Source of the DNA: Tretioscincus oriximinensis
Lineage: Eukaryota; Chordata; Lepidosauria; Squamata; Gymnophthalmidae
Length of the DNA: 64,000 nt
NCBI GenBank assembly: GCA_022410635.1
Contig: JAJVDF010000774.1
Span: 94,930-158,929 of the forward strand
Direction: 5' to 3'
Shown here one piece after another: positions 56,585 to 64,000 of this stretch. The stretch's first letter is position 1; each line of letters starts with the position of its first letter. The position numbers and the translations under genes are program-made. The notes beneath the pieces are model-generated. The model made no database searches. It was not told where the DNA came from and saw only the letters and a program-made list of their open reading frames with translations.

Positions 56585-56665
56585 ATTCAGTTTGGTGTGG
56601 TGGTTGGAGTATTGGACTGTTGTGGAGAAAGCAGCAAAAGCTATGTGCTTTTATATTCTATAAAT
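56585..56665 (+). mobile_element. Sauria (ACA) SINE remnant
   Basis: TTCAGTTTGGTGTGGTGGTT is the SINE head. GTTGTGGAGAAAGCAGCAAA belongs to the later body. The region between them is deleted, so only about 80 bp remain. Confidence 0.7.
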
Positions 56666-57520
56666 CAAAATGCAACCACATTCAACCCTGTTATCTGTTT
56701 GCATTAAAAGCCCTAATTCCTTTTTTTTTTTTAAATTATGGTTTCATGTCAAGTCTCAGCAATGTTTTTTAGAAGCACAACTTGTGTTTTGTGAACATTT
56801 GTTTCAAACCTCAGGGAGTCAATTTGTGTGAACTGCAATTTGAAACCCAAACATCTAATGTTCCATTTAATTTTCATGGTCATACAGAGCTCTGTGCACT
56901 AATTACCTCTGATTTGCCTTAAATAAGTGAATTATTCATCTCGAAGCTGCTCTCTTTCATAGTTCTGCAACATAGCAGAAACATTTAGTCCTCCTCTGTC
57001 TTTTTATTTGTTTTTTAACCTCCTTGAACTTGTGCCAAACGGTTGCAAGATTCCCCTCTAAAAATATCTCATTAATCAAAGCAATTAATAGTTGGGGTTT
57101 ACTTCCTGTAGATGTTTAGAGGATTAGATTGATAATTAGGCAGAGGGCTTCCTTATGCTTAAAAAGAGCAAGAAGCTGAGGAAGTGAGTAAACATCACCA
57201 GGACAGCACATTGTAATGATGACCTTGAATTAAAGACAAAAAAAAAAAAGAATGATGAGATTTTAATTATTTAACTGCAAAAAGCGTTGCGAATCTGGAA
57301 CTCATTTAACTAGTAGAACCATAGAGCTTGCTCTGAAATTTGAGGTGGAAAGTATATGCTATCTGCAACTACCCCCACCCCCCTCCCTTGCAAATCGTAT
57401 GGCAAAAATCAATTATGAAAATTCTGATTTTTTTTCCCATTTCGTTTGTGCTCTGAAATATTTTGAAGCAGCACCGGAAATCAGACATTTTCTGTGCCAT
57501 TTTTATTATATTAACGGAAG
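56666..57520. other. unique AT-rich block, candidate conserved non-coding
   Basis: No repeat family is recognised across 56700-57320. The block is rich in TAAT-type homeodomain cores (for example CTCATTAATCAAAGCAATTA and TTGATAATTAGGCAG) and has an evenly mixed, non-repetitive texture. This is only suggestive; no comparison could be run. Confidence 0.3.
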
Positions 57521-57529
57521 TGTTTCAGA

Positions 57530-57740
57530 TAGGCTGACCAGATGACCCCTTTTTTGGGGGGGGGTTTGAAAACCCATTTTTGGGGTGCGTCCCAGTTTTT
57601 TCTGAGGGAAAAAAAATAAACAAAATATTTTTCAAAAAAAAAATCTTTTTTTGAAAAACATTTCCTCAGAAAAAGCTGGGAGGCACCCCAAAACCGGGTT
57701 TTCAACCCTCCCTCCCAAAAGGGGTCATCTGGTCAGCCTA
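57530..57740. mobile_element. MITE-C, complete fold-back hAT-type element
   Basis: A 211-bp element with ends TAGGCTGACCAGATGACC and GGTCATCTGGTCAGCCTA, inverse over the whole terminal 18 bp and largely palindromic farther in. It is flanked by GTTTCAGA (57522-57529) and GTTTCAGG (57741-57748), an 8-bp target duplication with one mismatch, which is the hAT signature. No transposase frame. Confidence 0.9.
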
Positions 57741-57748
57741 GTTTCAGG

Positions 57749-59183
57749 TAGGACATCACAGTAGAGTGAGTCAGTTGGTTACTTTATTTCAAATGTGTGA
57801 CACATTTCTAATAGTACACGATCATGTGCGGATTCATGGCACTATGTTGATCCTACCAGATAAATGAAGGATAATGTGTTCTTCAAGCTTTCCCATGGCA
57901 CCAGGTTGATCCTACCAGAAGAAAAAAACAAAAAATATAAATAGTGAATTTGCTTTTCTTTATAAGCCATATATCCTTGAGTGTATAATGCCTGGGAGGA
58001 CCTAATAGTATTAATGGATATTCCTTCAGGATTTGGAGGAAGTTTATGACTGTCATTTTCATAGGATTGTAGAAAAATAACGGTTTCTATATCCTAATAA
58101 GATAATCATGGTAACTTATGCCTTATTGTGCCTATTGTTTCTTATTGTTAGCCATAGATTAAATGTGTTCCTTTGAAGGCTGGAATAGTTATCCTCCAGA
58201 AGCTTATAGATTCCAAATCTCATCAGCCACAGCTAGCAGAAATTCAAGAATTCAAGTTCCTCAATTCATATACACTTTTTCTAAGCACTATTTTTTCCCC
58301 AAGGTATAGCAAATGTCATACTTGTGCAGTTAATAAGGCAAACGTTAGTGCAGTTGAAAGCAGCCAATGGACAGCTATGGATGGGCCCTAAACAGCTTTC
58401 CCCCTGGTTAAAATAGTCCAAGCTACAGGGCTTTCCTCTTGCTTAACCTAATTAATTGCTATTCCCTTGCTTATCAAAACACTAATTGAAATAAATGGGA
58501 AGATACTTAAAGTTCTGTCACTGAGGAAGGAAACTGAGCTTGATAATTACCCCAGGAACATCAAGGAATCCATGAACTGTATTCTTGAATGTAGATATAG
58601 TTCAGTTCCTCAGGAAATTAATGGTACTGTAACCATCTTTGAAAGAAAGAAAGAAAGAAAAAAATAGCAAAACTGGAAATTTCTTTCCCCAAAAAATTTA
58701 AACAAAGATTATCTGTGAAAAATCCAAAATGTTCTAGGTTTCAAATTGGTGAAAACTTTGATGGCCTTTTTCTTTTTTAACGATAAACAGGATCAGAGAA
58801 GATGCTGAAGGTGACACAGTATGCCTTTGCTATAATTAAGCTAATTTGCAAATGGCATGTATCATGGATATAACTCACTGTGTTAAATAAACTAATATTA
58901 AGTACAGTAAAACTAAGTGCTTTAATGTAGTGCCAATGGTCCATTTGCCTGCTGGTCTCCTGGACACATTATACAAGCCAGTTTCCCCTCAATAAAAGGG
59001 CTGCCAGAGTGATTGTATTTCATGCATTTTTAATCATGACTAGGCCTGGACATGATATGAGAGTCAAAGAAAATGGATGGGGGAGTAGAAGAATCATTCA
59101 CACCATCTGGTTGCAAAACACTGAAAAAAACCCTGCATTATAGCTGGACCTCTTGTTTCATCCCTCATAGAAGTAGGAAGTGT
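57749..59183. other. no gene seen, small repeats
   Basis: A 59-bp tandem pair begins with CATGGCAC at 57835 and 57894; both copies contain GTTGATCCTACCAGA. (GAAA)n lies at 58641-58660. A non-repetitive stretch at 58790-59030 looks like ordinary unique DNA. No exon was found. Confidence 0.5.
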
Positions 59184-59224
59184 TCTCTCTCTCTCTCTCT
59201 CTTTCTCACACACACACACACACT
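59184..59224. repeat. Compound (TC)n-(CA)n microsatellite
   Basis: TC dinucleotides from 59184 to about 59207, with one TTTC interruption, followed by CA dinucleotides to 59223. The 129-codon plus-strand frame starting at 59073 runs through this array and shows no domain. Confidence 0.95.
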
Positions 59225-61640
59225 CCTTGCTGCATTGTTGTTTCTGGCCAAGACTGTTTTGGAAAATCAGAGGGCATTTTGTGGTTTCTCCGATCCTTCT
59301 AAACCCTTTAGAGTAGAAGTTCCTCCTGCTGACATAACTATTTCAATTGCATGCTCAGCTTCTTCCAATGTAATAGATAGAAAGAACTATTGCTATGCTT
59401 TTTCCTGCTACTATTTGTATGGAGCTTCCACAGTGCTCCATTCTGTCTTTGCACTGTGCTGACATGTCTGGACATTTCCTGTGGGAACTGTTAAGATCTC
59501 TAGCCGTGCCTTACAATCTTTTGTTTACATTTCAGTGGCATTGGTGCCTACAGGATGTGGAGCAGCTGCTAATTCCTGTGATGTTGAATAATAAACCCCT
59601 AGTAGCCTCCCAAAACTTCCACGAGTTTAAAAGTGAAGTTTTTCCTTTGAATTCATCCATCAGGCAACAAAGGGAGTCAATAGCCAATCAGAACAGGAAT
59701 ACAGATCATCCAAACGCAAACTAGGATTCACAGAGCTTTGTACAGTGAAGACAGGCAATCTCTTTGTGTGAACAGCCAGCAATGACAGTGATGCACCCCT
59801 AGTCAGAAATAGATATTATAAAAAAATAGAAGATAACATTTTGAAAGAAAGAAAAAACCCTGCAGTTTGGTCTCCCTTTGGAAGGACGAAAGGAAACAAT
59901 TTTACAATGCTGTATAGAATGTCTTCTAATAAATTTTATTGCATCTCCAATTTAGCATATTTGGGGTTTCAGGACTTCAGCATTATAACAAACATTGTAA
60001 AGTGCTTAGTGTTCAGATTCTTAGAAAGAAAAAATGGCATTCTGGCCAAGCAATTTGCTTTTTAATTCCAATAACAAATGAGTTTTTGCATTTGAAAAAA
60101 ATCTAGATTTGAATTATAAACTATTGTGGATTCTGGGCTTGGGGAAATGGCTTATATGTCATTTTCGCTTGGCCATTTACAAAGTACATTACATGATAAA
60201 TACAATTTTGCAGAACAGATGGCTTCTAAAACACAGTGCATGGTAAACTCCTAAATTAATGTCTAATAATAGAAACATTCTGCATTCAAACTGTTTCTAT
60301 TACTCCCTTCTTTCTGAAGCTTCATTGCAAGGTTGGGTTTCATAATTTCTTTGTCTGAGTGAACTTTACTGGTGGGAATGTACAAATTAAGACATGCAGT
60401 TGATAACAGAACAGTAAGACATTTTAGAAATATTCAGTGTGTTATAGAAAAGTTCTGAAAATATATGCAAGATCACTCTTGAGTTTATTTTGCGTGGAAG
60501 AATAAGGATTAAACTATGTAACACAGAGCATATTTTCTCTGCTGTATTTATTTGTCTTCTTAAAACAGAAAGCGGTCTCAGGGGCCTCCACGCTCTTCTG
60601 ATAAATGTGGAGAATTCAGATGATCAGTGAGAGGACTGCTTAACCTCTTTCTTTCTGACAGTTTCCCCACCCGCAGTTGCCTCCTTTATGCCTCCTTTTG
60701 CTCCGCAGGTGGTGAGCCAATACAAGGTTCTGTATAATTTGACTCGTTTACATAGATTGCCCATGTGGGAAACAAATATCTGGAGACAAAGTTAGGAGAC
60801 AGTGGATGGCATATAGTAAGATTTGAAATCTGTCCTGTGCAGAATAAGGAATGATAGAAGTGGCACATGTGATTAGAACAAGGTCATAAATAAAAAATGG
60901 TGGTGGTATGCTTAGGTTTCATATAGGAAAAAAGAAATCTTTGGGAAATGACACAGATGGATAGGTAGAGAGTACCATCCAAATTCTTATTCTTTGTTTG
61001 AATTAGAATTATAATACAAATAGCCCAAGAGTACAGTATATGATGTAGTATTTGATACAGGAAACTCATACTTTACACATTCCCTTTTTAAGAGTTTAAC
61101 ATGTTTACAAGCACTAGTTTTAGGCTATATCCTAAAGCTGAGTGTTCAAAAAGATATTACTTCTATTATCTCTTGCTTTACAAATCTCTTCTTTACAAGC
61201 AAAAATTTGGTCCATATTACCTCATAAAGTCAGGGGTTATCTGCACATTTCTCTAATTCATACAGCAGCACTGGGAGTTGGATACTCAGCTACATGAAAC
61301 AAGAGATGATAGTGGATTTGCCTCACATAATGACAGGCTCGATTATGATAGATTTGCCTCACATAAAGACAGGCTTCCAGTAGCAGTATCAGCAGAAAAG
61401 GCCAAGATTGCAAGTTTTGTTCCCATTACTTATTTTCTGTCTCTGTAGAGAAAGCTACAATCATTTCCCTATGACCCCATCATGTAGACAGAACTGCGAT
61501 GTCTTGCGTGAAGTCTGTCTTTGCTTCATCTACGCAGACATGTTAAAGCTGCTTTCACTGCATAATTTAGGCAGAGAAACACAATAATTTTGATTAAACA
61601 CCTAAAAGCCTTGTTTCTCTTTCGTGCTCTATTTGTCTAA
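59225..61640. other. no gene seen
   Basis: AT-rich unique-looking DNA. A local duplication at 61308-61372 repeats TTTGCCTCACATAA and GACAGGCT about 41 bp apart. The 109-codon frame at 59395-59724 has no recognisable domain. Confidence 0.5.
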
Positions 61641-62636
61641 GTGCACATGACAACTTAAAAACCGCTACAATTCTATAATCTGGAATATAGCAAGTGTGTG
61701 TCTGTGCACACTAAACGTGTATATTTCATGAGCAATGCTCCAGTTCCGTAACATCGCTCATTGATCTCATCGCAGTGAAGTCCAGGATTTTTATTTTTTT
61801 TACTTGCAACAGCCTATAGAAACAACTGCCGCATTCTCAGTTGGTTTAACATCTCGCATCTAATTTGTGTACACACATACAATTGTGAGAGTATGGGGGT
61901 TCTCTGGAATGATGCCTGAATATCTGAACTGTCATGACCAGACCTATTGGTGACTGTTCATCTTCAGAAGAGGAGATGGATTTAGTGCAGCCAGCTGTTT
62001 CAGTTCCTCCCCTCCCTTCTATCTCTCCTGTCTCTTAAGATTTACAAGCTGTGGAATCTGAAGAAGACATAAGTCAGTACAGGGTCAGGGAAATCTTGGA
62101 GTCCCAACAGGAAATTGCAAATTTCAGAAAGTCAAAATGCCTCAAGCATAAGGTGAAGTCATCACATCTCACATCAGAGTGAGTTATTTAAGAGCTGTGC
62201 TTTTTACAGCAGCTGCTGAGAATCAATTGTTGCCTTAACTCAGCTGTGTTTGGAATCTTTGGACTGTGTTTGTCCTGCCTGGTTTTTCTGTGCTTCTGAC
62301 CCTGGAACTCTCTGTGATACTGATATATTTCTGGATACTTCTGACTTTGGAACTGACACTGATAACTTCTTGCCTCATTTTGACTTGTTCATTTTAGGTT
62401 CACAGTGCTAGTGTACAGCGCTAGGCCTTTATTAGTAGTGGTAGGGACTTATTGTCCCTTCCCCACTATACTGCAGCTCCTGTAGACAAGTCTCCTGGAT
62501 GTGACATGAGCAATAGTTTACTCCTGGAAAAATGGCATTTACTCCGGGTCAACTACAGAAAAGCAATTAGCACTTGTGCCTGAGACTTCCTGATTCCACT
62601 ACGAATGAGGTAGAAAAACGTTGTGTGCCCGTAGCC
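61641..62636 (+). mobile_element. MITE-A copy, interrupted by a solo LTR
   Basis: The left part 61641-61929 begins after TAA with a shortened TIR (GTGCACATGACAAC) and carries TATAATCTGGAATATA (61674-61689). It runs through TTTACTTGCAACAGCCTATA and CTGCCGCATTCTCAGTTGG, the inverse of the 2.4 kb copy. The right part 62507-62636 (GAGCAATAGTTTACTCC, then TGTGTGCCCGTAGCC) is the inverse of 2378-2465 and of the left end at 19174. The LTR at 61930-62506 separates them exactly between GCCTGAATATC and GAGCAATAG, words adjacent in the 2 kb copy. Confidence 0.85.
61930..62506 (+). mobile_element. Solo LTR (LTR retrotransposon), with 5-bp target duplication
   Basis: A 577-bp insert bounded by TGTCA and TGACA, flanked by TGAAC (61925-61929) and TGAGC (62507-62511), a 5-bp target duplication with one mismatch. 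It has an LTR shape: TTATTTAAGAGCTGTGC as TATA region (62184 onward), then a pyrimidine-rich U5-like stretch. No internal genes remain, so it arose by LTR-LTR recombination. Gypsy/Ty3 is my preferred class by 5-bp duplication and sequence style, but an endogenous retrovirus LTR is not excluded. Confidence 0.82.
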
Positions 62637-63529
62637 TTTCCCCCACACTGTTGCAATGTGAAGGGAGCTGTTGCCATTGACCTAAGAAAAGCAGAACTTC
62701 TTGGGAATTCATAGTTTGCAAAGCTTCATGGGGACTGTATTTAAATTTTCTTTGCTGTGTCTGGATGTAAGGGTAAGTCCTTCATAGCAAAATATACAGA
62801 GAATTCTCTATATCTGGATCCAGTATTAGTTATAACTGCAGCAATAGTCTATCTACCAAGATGCATGTGTAAGAAAAGCAGGAAAGAGTTAAGCTGAGAG
62901 TCAGGTTTCTCTTGGCATATTTTTGTCTTTCTTTTTCTAGTTGGTCACCTTCCATTAACTAAATGTATCTCAGCACATCAGGAGAAATAACACATCTTTT
63001 AAGCATAATCCTTGCCAGAGTAACTGAATAAGTCTTGTTCAAGATGCAGGGGCAAAAATCAATTTATTGGAATCTGGCCTTCTGAGGAAATAGCCACATC
63101 TGATAGGGCTGGAAAGTGTTTTGTTTTATCTCAGGTACAGGTGCAGTGGGACACTGCCTCATCCCATTTGAACAGGAATTTTTCAGTCTGTGCAACCTGC
63201 GGATATTCACAAGCCTGAGAAATGAAATGTACCACCTGCTCCCTGGAACATTGCCTATCTTGTCTTTTGGAAGGGCTGGGATTTATTTTGACAGCAGCTG
63301 TAGTAAATGCTTCATTGAAAAATGCTGTGTCTGAAGAAAGGAACAGCAAAGGTGCTTTCAAGAAACCAAATTTCAGGTTCACGGCTTTCAAAAATCATCT
63401 ATTTATCCATCCCACCCAATACCTGAAGGTCTCAAGGCAACCAACAATAGAAGGACCCACAACTTTGGCTGAGTCAAAATGTCCTCCTCTTTAAAGACTC
63501 TGTTCTATTTTTAATTGTTCTGTTTTAAT
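62637..63529. other. no gene seen
   Basis: No recognised repeat. Overlapping frames near 63116-63494 on both strands (72-90 codons) carry no domain. Confidence 0.5.
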
Positions 63530-63600
63530 CTGCTTTATGGGTTTTTATTATGATCCTTCAGGTATAGGGCAGAATATATATGTAAGTAAGAAAATAAAAT
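63530..63600 (+). mobile_element. L2-like LINE 3' tail
   Basis: TTTTTATTATGATCCTTCAG, GTATAGGGCAGAATATATAT and the end TGTAAGTAAGAAAATAAAAT match the tails at 11815-11895 and 12835-12912. Confidence 0.6.
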
Positions 63601-63624
63601 GTAAAGTAGACATTTTAAAAAAAT

Positions 63625-64000
63625 ATTGGAAGTTGAGGACAGGAAAAAAATCTTCAACCAAAGGCCAGTTTAAAGAAATGCATCTTCAAAGATTTTCTGA
63701 AAGAATACAATGATGTTAATTGACACACCTCAATGGAGAGACTGTTTCATAGTCTGGGGGCAACCACCAAAAAGCAGAGAATGCCCTGAGTCTCACCCCC
63801 CCACCCCATCCTTTAATATTGAAAGAGGTGGTACAACCAGAAGGATTTTCTCTGCAGATCTTAAGGAATGAGCAAGTTAATATGGGAGAAGGTGTCGCTT
63901 TAGATATTTTGGGCTCAAGGTTTTTTAGGTCCTTATTTATACATCTGTGGCCATGGAAGTGTTTGGCACACCTGAATTCAAGTGTTTGGATCAGTGAGTG
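63625..64000 (-). pseudogene. L2-clade LINE C-terminus, antisense, runs off the window
   Basis: On the minus strand the frames resemble the L2 ORF2 C-terminus: PRLWNSL-like at about 63745-63765, then the FKIF..FL.TGLWL block matching the FRK.LKTWLF..AF signature. The plus-strand words AGACTGTTTCATAGTCTGGG and TTTGGGCTCAAGGTTTTTTA correspond to the common antisense L2 text. It continues beyond 64000, so the full length is unknown. Confidence 0.7.

Noticed and set aside
59073..59462. 129-codon plus-strand frame as an exon
   Set aside because: It runs through the TC/CA microsatellite and shows no recognisable motif. I cannot exclude a short exon nearby but see no support.
62180..62200. Host promoter TATA box
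   Set aside because: The TTATTTAAG motif lies inside the solo LTR and is best read as the LTR promoter.

Overview
The window is a stretch of vertebrate nuclear DNA, almost certainly from a squamate reptile (lizard-like). The evidence is a tRNA-derived Sauria/ACA-type SINE at 27755-27906, CR1-clade LINEs ending in the ATTCTATG or TTATGTTCTTATG 3' repeats, L2-clade LINEs, a Ty1/copia remnant and many small terminal-inverted-repeat (TIR) transposons. It is AT-rich and draft quality: there are gaps at 23973-23982 and 45279-45463 and several dozen isolated ambiguous bases. I could not support any host protein-coding exon, tRNA, rRNA, CpG-island promoter or CRISPR array. Every open reading frame with recognisable homology belongs to a decayed retrotransposon. 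The window therefore looks intergenic or intronic.

Layout. 1-320: a tRNA-SINE with an AAG tail. 1.85-2.7 kb: a TIR element (called MITE-A here), apparently split by an LTR-like segment. 3.0-3.2 and 7.6-8.8 kb: CR1-clade LINEs, the second directly against another MITE-A. 9.9-10.9 kb: a second CR1 subfamily. 13.8-14.0 kb: a mariner-type MITE. 14.4-14.8 and 17.3-17.8 kb: old CR1 remnants. 15.47-15.67 kb: a perfect 56-bp inverted repeat. 19.17-20.00 kb: two Harbinger-like elements sharing one TAA. 21.3-22.1 kb: antisense L2. 22.4-22.6 kb: a second mariner MITE, almost wholly palindromic. 23.9-24.6 kb: a 29-bp minisatellite followed by MITE-B. 27.8 kb: Sauria SINE. 30.8-31.2 kb: tRNA-SINEs. 31.6-32.9 kb: MITE-A, copia RNase H with LTR, and a CR1 end. 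35.4 kb: antisense CR1 inside a possible TIR element. 37.4-38.0 kb: a GC-rich island of unknown nature. 39.1 kb: MITE-D. 40.4-40.9 kb: a long polypyrimidine tract. 43.3-44.7 kb: antisense CR1 with an insertion, then L2. 45.1-45.6 kb: SINE, gap and hexamer tail. 46.6-47.8 kb: L2 split by CR1, then an inverted CR1. 51.7-57.7 kb: MITE-C, -B and -D copies and an AAT microsatellite. 61.6-62.6 kb: MITE-A split by a solo LTR with a target-site duplication. 63.5-64.0 kb: L2 remnants.

The repeats form layers rather than a pathway. Old L2, CR1 and MITE-A copies were invaded later by younger CR1, LTR and MITE insertions, so relative ages can be read from the nesting. The most unusual content is a group of unrelated non-autonomous DNA elements sharing a terminal motif close to GGCTGCRTTCNCAC. 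The MITE-A family within that group carries paired copies of the palindrome TATATTCCGGAATATA. The perfect 56-bp inverted repeat at 15469-15665 is also unusual. MITE-A to MITE-D are labels for this window only, not database names.
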